Positions 1-7,108 of a stretch of DNA of 11,564 bases are shown piece by piece. Made by a program: the position numbers and the translations under genes. The notes below the pieces were generated by a model. That model was not told where the DNA came from, searched no databases, and was given only the letters and a program-made list of their open reading frames with translations. The DNA is from an uncultured Eubacteriales bacterium (GTDB lineage: Bacteria > Bacillota_A > Clostridia > Oscillospirales > CAG-272), in the NCBI GenBank assembly GCA_900555345.1, contig USKS01000022.1:1-11564 (forward strand), in the 5' to 3' direction. Positions within the stretch are counted from its first letter, which is position 1. Each line of letters begins with the position of its first letter.

Positions 1-96
1 CGGTGACGGGTCTATAAGCGCAAACTCGCCTCTTGCGTCGATCGCCAGCCAGCAGTTTGAGCCGTAGCCTTCGGAAGGTATTTTTATCGTTTTCAT
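1..96 (-). CDS. Metallo-beta-lactamase-fold hydrolase, N-terminal fragment
   Basis: Reading leftward from an ATG at 94-96, 32 codons stay open to the window edge. The peptide starts MKTIKIPSEGYGSNCWLAID and continues to a LIDPSP segment. The pattern of a short strand, then G-x-N-C-[WY]-L, then an acidic turn and ALIDP[GS] is the usual opening of the glyoxalase II-like branch of metallo-beta-lactamase-fold hydrolases. The zinc-binding HxHxDH motif would lie beyond the edge, so the call rests on the N-terminus alone. The gene follows the phosphorylase stop codon by 18 bases on the same strand and in the same frame, with no terminator between them, so it is probably the third gene of that operon. 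Its ribosome-binding site is weak. Substrate unknown. Confidence 0.55.
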   Translation of the reverse strand, partial: MKTIKIPSEGYGSNCWLAIDARGEFALIDPSP

Positions 97-114
97 ACTG
101 TCCGCAGACCCGAT

Positions 115-3027
115 TTACATCATTTCTACCTTTACGGTATGCACTTTTCCGTCTCCGGCGTTGGGTATAACCGCGCCGCACGCTTTACCGTCAAGGAAGT
201 ATTTCGTATTGTCATCCGCACGTGCAAAGCCGGGCTTTTTCTCGACGGTTATGCTGAACACCGTATCGCCGAGCTTTACGTTATACTGCGCGTGGGTAAG
301 TCCGAAAGGCAGTATGGGACGCAGCTCTATGCCGCCGTCCACATGAGAAATGCCGAGAAATTCAAACGAAGAAAGGGAGAGCCAGCTTGCCGTTCCGGAA
401 AGCATGGGGCCGATATTCTCTCTCGTTTCGCTGTTGTTGTACTGTGTGCAGAATCTGGGATTGCCCTTTGTGACATAAGGAGTCTTCAGTGTCTGATAAG
501 GCAGTACCAAATCGAGCATCCAGAAAGCAAGCTCGGAAAGGTCAGCCGCAAGGCTGTCGCTCTTTACCTTTTTGGCGGCCTTGAACATTGCCGCGGTCGC
601 CATCATGGTCGCGTGCTTGAACACCGCGCCGTTTTCGCGGTCTCCCGGGAAGTAGTGATCCTTTGCGGTGCGCATGGATATCTTTTCAAGTGCGCAGGGG
701 GACGTAAGCGTAAGTCCCGAGGGGGTCTTTATATACTTCTTGACCGCGTCGAGCATGGACGCTATCTGCTCCTCGCTCGCGCAGTCGGAAAGGATGGACC
801 ATGAGAAGCTGTTGAGCCAGTATGAGCCGGGGAAATCGGGGTTGTCGGAGAGCCCATCGCCCGCGCCGCCGAGGTACTCGTATCCCTTAGCGGGGTTGTT
901 TATAAGGCAGCGGGCGAAGAAATCGCCCTTCCATGCGTACTTCTGAATATTGGAATAAAGCTCATCGGAGCGGGCCGCAAACTCGTCCGCCCATTTATTT
1001 CTGCCGGAGATCGCCGAAAGCTCGGAAAGCTCATCAAGCGCAAGCTTCAGAAGAAAGGCGTTCATAACGCTTTCAGTCAGGTGGTTCTCCCACGCGACGC
1101 CGTACTCCTGTCCGTTCTTTTCAAGCTGCTCGCGATAAAGCCTCATTTTATCGACCGCGTTGACGCAGTCGTCGTCAAGGCACAGACAGTCATTCCAGTC
1201 GCAGCCGTCAAGCAGCGGCAGACCGTGGCGGCCTATGGAAATTTTGCCGCTGTATGTGACCGCGGCAGTCATCGTATCGAAAAGGCTTCTCGTCTCGTCG
1301 CTGCCGCTTATGGGATATTCGCAGTCCAGAAACTCCTTATCGCCCGTAAGCATGATGAATCTGTAAACCGCCTGTATGAGCCAAAGCTGGTCGTCGGAAG
1401 CACCGCCCGCGCCGCTTGCGCTCCAGTAGAAGTTGTGGTTTGCATAGCCGTCTTTATAAACGTTGCACGCCCACTGCTTTATCATATCCTTTGCGAGCTC
1501 GGAATTGCCCATGGCGTTCATGTAGTACATGGACGCGTACATATCCTGTATCTCGCGGAAGCCTACCATTCTGCCGCCCTTCTGCGTCCATGCGAACGCT
1601 CTTGTCACGAAAGACTGATACAGCACCTGGAAAGGCAGGTTCTTGCTTATATAAGAGTTGAGGCTTTCATCCTCGGTGTGAAGGTCGATATACGAAGAAT
1701 AGTCGCTGACAAACTTTACGACGCGGTCAAACGCGTCTGTAAGAGCTGCGGGATCCTTATACTTTTTGCAGAAATTATACAGCGTGTCGCTGAGAACGGC
1801 AAAGCCGTTTTCGGGATCGGTGGAAATGCCCGCGTACGAGTCTACAATGCGCTCTTTGCCTGCGGGAACGGTAATCGTTTTGGCAAGTGCAAAGAACGGC
1901 GCCGCTTTTCTGTTCTGCCTGTTGGAAAGCTTTGCAACGTTTTCGGGATGGAGAATATCTCCGCTGCCCGCAAATTCATTGTAGTTAACGCAGTATTCGT
2001 CCATATATTCGCCGTCCGCAAACAGCATGGCAAATCTTGCCTGGCGCTTTCCGCCTCTGGGATAGAAGCAGGGGGTGACTGCGGCTATCTTTCCGTCCTC
2101 GTCGAGAATAACGCCGGATTCGTGCACGATATTAACATATACTATATCGCCCGCGATGCCCGCTGCGTCGAATATGCCGAACATACCGGTAAAGACAAGC
2201 TTCAGCTCGCGGTCCTTGTCGGTCAGGTTTTCAACGGTGACTCTCTGCGCCTCGGTCGCCTCCGGCATGCCATCCTCGCCGGGGAGTATGAATATGGTAC
2301 GGGTGATCCTCAGACCGCAGTTCGTCTCGTATGTGATAACGCTGCGGTTGGGCATATGGCGGCAAACCGCGCTTTTAACGTTTTCGCGCACGTTTGCGGA
2401 ATAGAATATCTGTCTGCCGCCCTCAACTATATAGAACTGGCGGTTTGCGGGCTCGCCGTTCTCCTCCATGCGCAGAACGAATCTGGTCGCAAGCACCTGA
2501 TCCTCTGCCGCTGCGCGGAAAGAGCCGCGTCCGAAAGAGTCGAGCGCAGCCTTGGGCGTTGTCAGCAGCGGATTTGAAAAGCCCACCCTGTTGCCGAGCA
2601 GAAGGTTTACGTCAAAGTGGCTGCCCACGGGCTCGCCCATAAGATCGATCACATGAGCGCCGTCGGCGTCGATATATCCGGGGCTTTTTGTAAAGCGGTC
2701 CATAATTCCGGCGGCGATCTTTGCGACCTCATCCGTCGGCTTTTTCTCTCCGTCGGGGGTGAAGTGGCGGACGCTGCCGCCCGCAAAGCTGAAAATATGG
2801 CTGCATTTGCCGAAATCGGCGAGGTAGTCGCATATCTCGGGACTGTTTACAAGGGCGAGGCAGACGGGCATATAAAAAGGAAGCCCTTCCGCGCCGATGG
2901 CATACTCAGCGGAGGTATCAAGATACTCCGCGTCGAACTCTCCCGTAAGCTTTCTTTTGAAGCCCGCCTCCAGAAGCTGTGCGGGCGTTTTGGCTTTGTC
3001 CCGCGATTTGACACACGTAAAATGCAT
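115..3027 (-). CDS. GH94-like glycoside phosphorylase
   Basis: A 970-residue protein without a signal peptide, so cytosolic. GH94-type enzymes use inorganic phosphate to split a beta-linked di- or oligosaccharide into a sugar 1-phosphate and a shortened acceptor, saving one ATP. Seen in the sequence: a beta-rich N-terminal half (about 130-430) and an (alpha/alpha)6-barrel-like C-terminal half. Motifs are GFREIQD (489-495), SDDQLWL (544-550), DWND (610-613, whose second Asp is the expected general acid), RENGAVFKHA (797-806, His for phosphate) and LSGTASW (876-882, phosphate loop). It is longer than classical cellobiose phosphorylase (about 800) and shorter than GH149/GH161 enzymes (1100 or more), so specificity is open. 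The start is supported by AGAAAGG seven bases upstream of ATG. It lies 28 bases after the solute-binding lipoprotein, suggesting that protein binds its substrate or a precursor. Alternative: a related GH149/GH161-type glucan phosphorylase. Confidence 0.85.
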   Translation of the reverse strand: MHFTCVKSRDKAKTPAQLLEAGFKRKLTGEFDAEYLDTSAEYAIGAEGLPFYMPVCLALVNSPEICDYLADFGKCSHIFSFAGGSVRHFTPDGEKKPTDEVAKIAAGIMDRFTKSPGYIDADGAHVIDLMGEPVGSHFDVNLLLGNRVGFSNPLLTTPKAALDSFGRGSFRAAAEDQVLATRFVLRMEENGEPANRQFYIVEGGRQIFYSANVRENVKSAVCRHMPNRSVITYETNCGLRITRTIFILPGEDGMPEATEAQRVTVENLTDKDRELKLVFTGMFGIFDAAGIAGDIVYVNIVHESGVILDEDGKIAAVTPCFYPRGGKRQARFAMLFADGEYMDEYCVNYNEFAGSGDILHPENVAKLSNRQNRKAAPFFALAKTITVPAGKERIVDSYAGISTDPENGFAVLSDTLYNFCKKYKDPAALTDAFDRVVKFVSDYSSYIDLHTEDESLNSYISKNLPFQVLYQSFVTRAFAWTQKGGRMVGFREIQDMYASMYYMNAMGNSELAKDMIKQWACNVYKDGYANHNFYWSASGAGGASDDQLWLIQAVYRFIMLTGDKEFLDCEYPISGSDETRSLFDTMTAAVTYSGKISIGRHGLPLLDGCDWNDCLCLDDDCVNAVDKMRLYREQLEKNGQEYGVAWENHLTESVMNAFLLKLALDELSELSAISGRNKWADEFAARSDELYSNIQKYAWKGDFFARCLINNPAKGYEYLGGAGDGLSDNPDFPGSYWLNSFSWSILSDCASEEQIASMLDAVKKYIKTPSGLTLTSPCALEKISMRTAKDHYFPGDRENGAVFKHATMMATAAMFKAAKKVKSDSLAADLSELAFWMLDLVLPYQTLKTPYVTKGNPRFCTQYNNSETRENIGPMLSGTASWLSLSSFEFLGISHVDGGIELRPILPFGLTHAQYNVKLGDTVFSITVEKKPGFARADDNTKYFLDGKACGAVIPNAGDGKVHTVKVEMM

Positions 3028-3055
3028 AACTGTACCTTTCTCTTATGTATTTATA

Positions 3056-4507
3056 TCAGTTGACGGTAAACAGGCTGCGCATGGCATTGTTAAAGCGGTC
3101 GCCCCATATACCTATATATCTTTCGACGGTGGAAATGCCGCCGGCATTGTTTCTTATAGCCGCGAACGTTGCGTTTGGAATTGCGTTATAAGTTTCCGCA
3201 AACGTATATGACATATCGTAAACGGGATTTGATATGATAATATCCATCATACGTATGGACTGATTGTCGCGCAGGCTGTAATACGACGCGTTTGTTACGT
3301 ATGCGTCCGGCACGCTGCCGTATGACAGGATGTTTACGGCGGCAATAAGATCCGCCGCAAGCGTATAGTCCGGCGCGCCCGTGGGAACACAGAAGAACAG
3401 GGCATCTCCGTAATACGCAAGCGAGCAGTAATCGCTTTGAGCGCTGTCGTACTTGGGCATTGGCAGTATCCCCCATTTGCAGGAGGAATTTGAAATGGAA
3501 CTCATAATAGAAAGGCTGTCTATGAGAAACAGCGATTTACCTGACGTAAAAGCGTCAATACTTTCCAGTGCCGGAAGCGCACCTGAAACGTTTACGGCTT
3601 CTTTCACCTTTGTCATAGCCGCCGCAGCGTTCTCGCTTCCGACGGCAAGTGTGGGATATGCGCCCAGCGGTACATTAACAAGCCTTTGACCGCAGCCGAA
3701 ATACAGAAGATCGGGAAGATATACCGCGGTGTTCTGCGCACCCGTGCTGTAATACACGCCGGCGGATGCCGCCGCGCAGTATTCCAGATATTTGTCAACG
3801 GTCCATTCTCCCCTGTCGACAAGGTCATACGGGGACTCAAGACCCAAAGTTTTGCAAAGTTCCGTGTTGAAATAGACAGCGCTGAGGCAGTCCGGTGTTA
3901 TGGAAGCGGGACCCGCCGCCGCGTAGACCGCGTCTCCGCCGCCGCCCGCGCCGAGGGACGACGGATAGTAATATTCAGCGTTGGTATTGAAGCCCGGCAG
4001 ACTGCGCAGGTTCGCGACTGCGCCGTCCGCTATATACGCGCCCATCTGCGACTGGGGCAGCATTACAAGATCCGCAAAATATTCTCCCGCACGGTTTGCG
4101 GCTTTGAGGTCGGCAAGCATAGTATCGGCGCTGTGCTTTTCGCATATAACGGAAACATTGAGAATATCTTCTATATATCCGTTTCGCTCGGTATAAGCTT
4201 TTGAAATTACCGTTGGTGTATTGTCGTCTGCAGTTATCAGATCGTCTGCAGCGGTCACTATCTTGCAGGCGCCGCTCTCGCGCTGCGTGCCTGACAAATC
4301 CCTCAGAAAGTGCTCCATATCGGAGTCGTATGAGGGCTTATATATTTCATATGTATCGGCAGCTCCGCTCGTATCGTCGGCGGTCGTGCCGTCGTCGGCG
4401 TCGGTCGTGTCCGACGGTCTGTTCACCACAAATATGCCGCAGCTGCAAAGCATTGCAGCCGCAAGCATTGCAGCGCAGAAAAGAAGCATATACCGTCTGC
4501 GTTTCAT
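3056..4507 (-). CDS. Extracellular solute-binding lipoprotein, sugar type (family 1)
   Basis: A 483-residue lipoprotein that should be anchored outside the membrane and deliver a sugar to an ABC importer. The N-terminus has basic KRRR, a hydrophobic stretch and a lipobox LCSC with the acylated Cys at about residue 23. A Thr/Asp/Ala-rich linker follows to about residue 50. The rest reads as a family 1 binding protein: a middle segment around a YLPDLLYFGCG motif, an FTSGKSLFLID segment, then WGILPMPKYD followed by a Y-x-x-L stretch, and near the C-terminus RMMDIIISNPVYDMSY, a pattern common in clostridial sugar-binding lipoproteins. I chose the ATG at 4505-4507, not the in-frame ATG at 4538-4540, because only the former has a Shine-Dalgarno site and places the signal peptide at the N-terminus. 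No permease or ATPase is adjacent; the downstream gene is the phosphorylase. Its ligand is probably an oligosaccharide (inference). Confidence 0.85.
   Translation of the reverse strand: MKRRRYMLLFCAAMLAAAMLCSCGIFVVNRPSDTTDADDGTTADDTSGAADTYEIYKPSYDSDMEHFLRDLSGTQRESGACKIVTAADDLITADDNTPTVISKAYTERNGYIEDILNVSVICEKHSADTMLADLKAANRAGEYFADLVMLPQSQMGAYIADGAVANLRSLPGFNTNAEYYYPSSLGAGGGGDAVYAAAGPASITPDCLSAVYFNTELCKTLGLESPYDLVDRGEWTVDKYLEYCAAASAGVYYSTGAQNTAVYLPDLLYFGCGQRLVNVPLGAYPTLAVGSENAAAAMTKVKEAVNVSGALPALESIDAFTSGKSLFLIDSLSIMSSISNSSCKWGILPMPKYDSAQSDYCSLAYYGDALFFCVPTGAPDYTLAADLIAAVNILSYGSVPDAYVTNASYYSLRDNQSIRMMDIIISNPVYDMSYTFAETYNAIPNATFAAIRNNAGGISTVERYIGIWGDRFNNAMRSLFTVN
4448..4474 (-). repeat. Short tandem repeat inside the lipoprotein signal peptide
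   Basis: The 12-base unit AAGCATTGCAGC (plus-strand reading) occurs at 4448-4459 and 4463-4474, offset by exactly 15 bases. It encodes the repeated Ala-Met-Leu core of the signal peptide. The offset keeps the frame, so it looks like a five-codon duplication in a region that tolerates length change. Confidence 0.7.
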
Positions 4508-4511
4508 ACAG

Positions 4512-4523
4512 TCACCGCCCTCT
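4512..4523 (-). promoter_or_regulatory. Ribosome-binding site deciding the lipoprotein start
   Basis: On the minus strand GAGGGCGGTGA lies 4 to 14 bases upstream of the ATG at 4507. The longer in-frame ATG at 4540 is preceded by CTCCTCCGC, which has anti-Shine-Dalgarno polarity, so the downstream start is preferred. Confidence 0.65.
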
Positions 4524-4601
4524 GCCGTTATTTTTTTCATGCGGAGGAGCGTCCCCGCCGCCGAAATTTGCAGTCATATCAATCGATATACAGACATATA
4601 T

Positions 4602-4630
4602 ATAATACTACAAAGCGTTCGGAAAATCAA
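4602..4630 (-). promoter_or_regulatory. Sigma-A-type promoter of the lipoprotein-phosphorylase operon
   Basis: On the minus strand: -35 TTGATT (4625-4630), a 17-base spacer, -10 TATTAT (4602-4607). Transcription would start near 4595, giving a leader of about 88 bases that includes a GC-rich hairpin around 4538-4556. Confidence 0.65.
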
Positions 4631-4665
4631 TTGTATTGCCGTATTTTTTTGCTGTATTCCATTGT

Positions 4666-4681
4666 TTTGAAGCGCTTCCAA
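4666..4681. promoter_or_regulatory. Palindromic operator, LacI/CcpA-like
   Basis: A perfect 10-base palindrome GAAGCGCTTC (4669-4678) is extended by two matched AT pairs on each side after one mismatch. The central GCGC with flanking AA/TT arms is the typical form of LacI/GalR-family and cre-like operators, although it departs from the strict cre consensus at three positions. It lies 36 bases upstream of the -35 box of the lipoprotein operon and 16 bases upstream of the -35 box of the plus-strand hydrolase gene, so it could act on either. No regulator gene is in the window. Confidence 0.5.
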
Positions 4682-4696
4682 GGAAAACATTGTTTA

Positions 4697-4725
4697 TTGA
4701 AATGCAAAGCAGGGGATGTTAACAT
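4697..4725 (+). promoter_or_regulatory. Sigma-A-type promoter of the cell-wall hydrolase gene
   Basis: -35 TTGAAA (4697-4702), 17-base spacer, -10 TAACAT (4720-4725). The leader of about 80 bases holds a small GC hairpin, GCGGC (4766-4770) with GCCGC (4780-4784). Together with the opposing promoter at 4602-4630 this explains the 304-base gap between the two divergent genes. Confidence 0.5.
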
Positions 4726-4811
4726 AGTAATGCAGTGCCTGCCAACACTTTGGTACAGCATCTGTGCGGCCTTTCGGGCGCCGCTGATACTTAGTTTCGG
4801 AGGTAAATGTT

Positions 4812-5726
4812 ATGTCAAAATTTTTCAAACGGAATGTCTTTATGCGACGATGCCTCGCCGCCTTTATGTGTGCGGCTCTTCTTATCGTATTCACACCGGG
4901 TGCGTATGCACTTGATCCCGAAGAGCTTCGGGCGCGGAATGACGGCGGACAAGCAGAAGCGTACGCGGCAGGAGAAACGCGAGCGACGTCTCCCGCTGTT
5001 GTTATAAACGGCATCGATTACTCGGGAAAAACATTTCTTTACAACTCGACAACATATGTGGGCATACGCGAATATTCCATGTTTATGGGTGCCGACAGCG
5101 TTGATTGGAACCCTGACAGCAAAACCGCCACAGTCTCCGCGGACGAGCTCACCCTGCGCGCAAAGCACCTGAACACTTATGTGGAGGCGGGCGGCAGGTA
5201 CCTGTGGGCACGTGACGGCGTTATTATAGTGTCAGGCACGATGTATGTGCCCATAAGGGTGATAGCCAAGGCTTTCGGCTGCAGCGTCGGCTGGGAAAGC
5301 GGCACACGTACCGCTTACGTTACAAGCGATACGGAGTTTGTCTCCGCCGAAAAATTCTACAACGGCGACGATCTCTACTGGCTTTCGAGGATCATCAACG
5401 CCGAAGCGGGAAACGAGCCGCTGTACGGTAAGATCGCCGTGGGCAGCGTTGTCATGAACCGTGTTTCGAGCAGTATGTTCCCGCAGAGTATATACGGCGT
5501 TATATTCGATATGAGCAGCGGCGTTCAGTTCACGCCTGCCGCGAACGGTACCGTTTACAACACTCCAAACGAGGAGAGCGTTATCGCCGCAAAGCTTTGC
5601 CTTGAGGGTGCAAGCGTTTCCGACAGCATCCTGTTCTTTATGAACGGCAGGCTTGCCGAAAGCTCATGGATCTCGGACAACCGCCCGTATGTAATGACTA
5701 TCGGAAACCACGACTTTTTCTCATAA
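4812..5726 (+). CDS. Secreted SleB-type cell-wall hydrolase with copper-amine-oxidase-like N-domain
   Basis: A 304-residue secreted protein predicted to cleave peptidoglycan glycan strands. A signal peptide covers about residues 1-33 (basic start, hydrophobic core, AYA end). Residues 60-172 resemble the copper amine oxidase N-terminal-like domain, with two repeats of strand, VGIREY or VPIRVIAKAFG, then a W-x-x-x-x-x-T-A hairpin; this domain is a wall-binding or structural module in Clostridia and does not imply copper chemistry. Residues 185-304 are the SleB/hydrolase_2 domain: WLSRIINAEAGNEP with the expected catalytic Glu198, then GKIAVGSVVMNRV, FPQSIYGVIF and the terminal IGNHDFF motif. 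A strong GGAGG lies eight bases before the ATG. It is monocistronic, with its own promoter and terminator. The role could be spore cortex lysis or vegetative wall turnover; nothing here points to sporulation, so I do not assign sleB. Confidence 0.88.
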   Translation: MSKFFKRNVFMRRCLAAFMCAALLIVFTPGAYALDPEELRARNDGGQAEAYAAGETRATSPAVVINGIDYSGKTFLYNSTTYVGIREYSMFMGADSVDWNPDSKTATVSADELTLRAKHLNTYVEAGGRYLWARDGVIIVSGTMYVPIRVIAKAFGCSVGWESGTRTAYVTSDTEFVSAEKFYNGDDLYWLSRIINAEAGNEPLYGKIAVGSVVMNRVSSSMFPQSIYGVIFDMSSGVQFTPAANGTVYNTPNEESVIAAKLCLEGASVSDSILFFMNGRLAESSWISDNRPYVMTIGNHDFFS

Positions 5727-5782
5727 AGCGAAAAGCTGCGCCGTATGTGCAGCCCGACCGTAAAAGAATAAAGAAATGTTTA

Positions 5783-5802
5783 TTTCGGCGCTCTTGCCGA
5801 AA
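5783..5802. terminator. Upstream hairpin of a tandem hairpin pair
   Basis: TTTCGGC (5783-5789) and GCCGAAA (5796-5802) form a perfect 7-base-pair stem with a 6-base loop, immediately before the main terminator. No U-tract follows, so it may support termination or protect the 3' end of the mRNA. Confidence 0.45.
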
Positions 5803-5838
5803 AGGAAAAAGGCTGCTTTTGCAGCCTTTTTCTTTATA
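5803..5838. terminator. Bidirectional intrinsic terminator
   Basis: A 12-base-pair stem: GAAAAAGGCTGC (5805-5816), loop TTTT, GCAGCCTTTTTC (5821-5832). T-rich tracts occur on either strand after the GC core. It lies between the converging hydrolase gene and fucosidase gene and can end both transcripts. Confidence 0.9.
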
Positions 5839-5842
5839 AAGC

Positions 5843-7081
5843 TCAGTCGTCGAACTCGACCTCGGCAACTCTTACAACGTAGTTGCAGCCGTAGGGGAAG
5901 CCTGTCGCGTTGAACCAGAGATTTTCGCCGTGCTGAACATAGTCAAGCTCTTCTCCCGTATCCGTCCATCTGACGCCGCGCACCTTGCGCTTTACGTTTT
6001 TGAAGTACTTGAAGCCTCTGCCGCCGCCGTCGACAATAACGTTTGCGTCGCCCGCAACGTTAAGGTCGTGGATGTACAGATACACCCTGCCGTCAGCCTC
6101 GAGAGCGAAGTTCTTGAACTCGCCCGCGATCTCGCAGGGCTTGCCTCTGTAAAGGCTCTGTCCGCAGGTTTCCATCCATTTGCCCATGTATTCGAGAATG
6201 ATCTTCTGCATGGGAACAATATTTCCGTCGCCGTCGGGACCGACATTCAGCAGATAGTTTGCGCCCACCTTGCGGCATGCGCAAAGCGTTTCTATCATAG
6301 AAGGCAGGCTCTTGTAGTTGAAGTCGCCCGCGCCGTATCCCCAGTGGTCGTTCATGGTATGGCACATTTCGGCAGCCACGTATTTGGGCATGCCGTCTCT
6401 GTAAAGCGGCGTGGGTCTGCCCTGCTCAAATGTAACGCTGTCAAGCTCGGGATGTCCCACAACACCGCGTCCCGTAAGTCCCGTGTTGTCGATGATCAGC
6501 GCCTCGGGCTGGTGCTTTCTGATAATGGCGTAAAGAGTGTCGGGATCCCAGTCGGACGCGGGACGCGACCAGTTGCCGTCAAACCACAGACCGCCTATCT
6601 TGCCGTACTCGGTGCAAAGCACCTCGACGCTTTTATTAAGATAGTCGAGATATGCCGGAAAATCGTTTTTGAACGACGGCTGATACCAGTCAAGAGTGGT
6701 ATGATAGAACATGGGCATAAGTCCCTCTTCCCTGCACGCCTCAACGAACTCGCGGACAAGGTCGCGGTGAGCGGGTGAATGGGGAGCGTCGTAATCCGAG
6801 AGACCCTTTGTGTCGTAAAGGGAAAATCCGTCGTGGTGACGTGTGGTAAGCGTGATGTAGCGCATACCTGCCGCTTTAGCCGTCTTTGCGATCTTGCGGG
6901 CGTCGAAGTCTTTTGCGGTAAAGGTATCGAAAAGCTTTTTGTACTCCTCAACGGGGATGTTTGCAATATTCATTACCCACTCGCCGCACCCCATCTGAGA
7001 ATACAGTCCGTAGTGGATGAACATACCGAAGCCCATGTTTTCAAAGTCTGCAATTCGTTTTTCCGGTACGGGGATCGCCAT
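5843..7081 (-). CDS. GH29 alpha-L-fucosidase, cytosolic
   Basis: A 412-residue retaining glycosidase expected to release alpha-L-fucose from fucosylated oligosaccharides. GH29 landmarks in order: FGMFIHYGLYS (18-28), YITLTTRHHDGFSLYD (75-90), GGLWFDGNW (163-171) with the nucleophile Asp168, the segment from about residue 235 with CHTMNDHWGYG (240-250), and YLLNVGPDGDGNI (276-288), the hallmark end of the barrel. A small beta-sandwich follows from about 320 to the end. No signal peptide or lipobox is present, so fucosides must be imported. AAGGAG lies seven bases before the ATG. The gene begins 27 bases after the potD stop codon with no terminator between, so it should be the last gene of the pot operon, which is an unusual partner. 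The bidirectional terminator lies just beyond its stop. Fold and catalysis are clear; linkage preference (GH29A or GH29B) is not. Confidence 0.92.
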   Translation of the reverse strand: MAIPVPEKRIADFENMGFGMFIHYGLYSQMGCGEWVMNIANIPVEEYKKLFDTFTAKDFDARKIAKTAKAAGMRYITLTTRHHDGFSLYDTKGLSDYDAPHSPAHRDLVREFVEACREEGLMPMFYHTTLDWYQPSFKNDFPAYLDYLNKSVEVLCTEYGKIGGLWFDGNWSRPASDWDPDTLYAIIRKHQPEALIIDNTGLTGRGVVGHPELDSVTFEQGRPTPLYRDGMPKYVAAEMCHTMNDHWGYGAGDFNYKSLPSMIETLCACRKVGANYLLNVGPDGDGNIVPMQKIILEYMGKWMETCGQSLYRGKPCEIAGEFKNFALEADGRVYLYIHDLNVAGDANVIVDGGGRGFKYFKNVKRKVRGVRWTDTGEELDYVQHGENLWFNATGFPYGCNYVVRVAEVEFDD

Positions 7082-7108
7082 ATGTGTTCTCCTTAGAAAG
7101 AAAATTAT

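Noticed and set aside
1081..2577. 498-codon plus-strand open frame opposite the phosphorylase gene
   Set aside because: It is antisense to a gene with clear catalytic motifs, has no recognisable domain and no ribosome-binding site, and is Val/Ala/Arg-rich as expected from the reverse complement of biased codons.
4508..4540. Longer lipoprotein start at 4540
   Set aside because: No Shine-Dalgarno site and it would put an 11-residue non-signal prefix before the basic region of the signal peptide.
4766..4784. Hairpin in the hydrolase leader as a riboswitch or terminator
   Set aside because: Only five base pairs, no T-tract and no further structure; noted only as a small leader hairpin.
5930..6778. 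282-codon plus-strand open frame opposite the fucosidase gene
   Set aside because: Shadow of the GH29 coding sequence; no domain or initiation signal.
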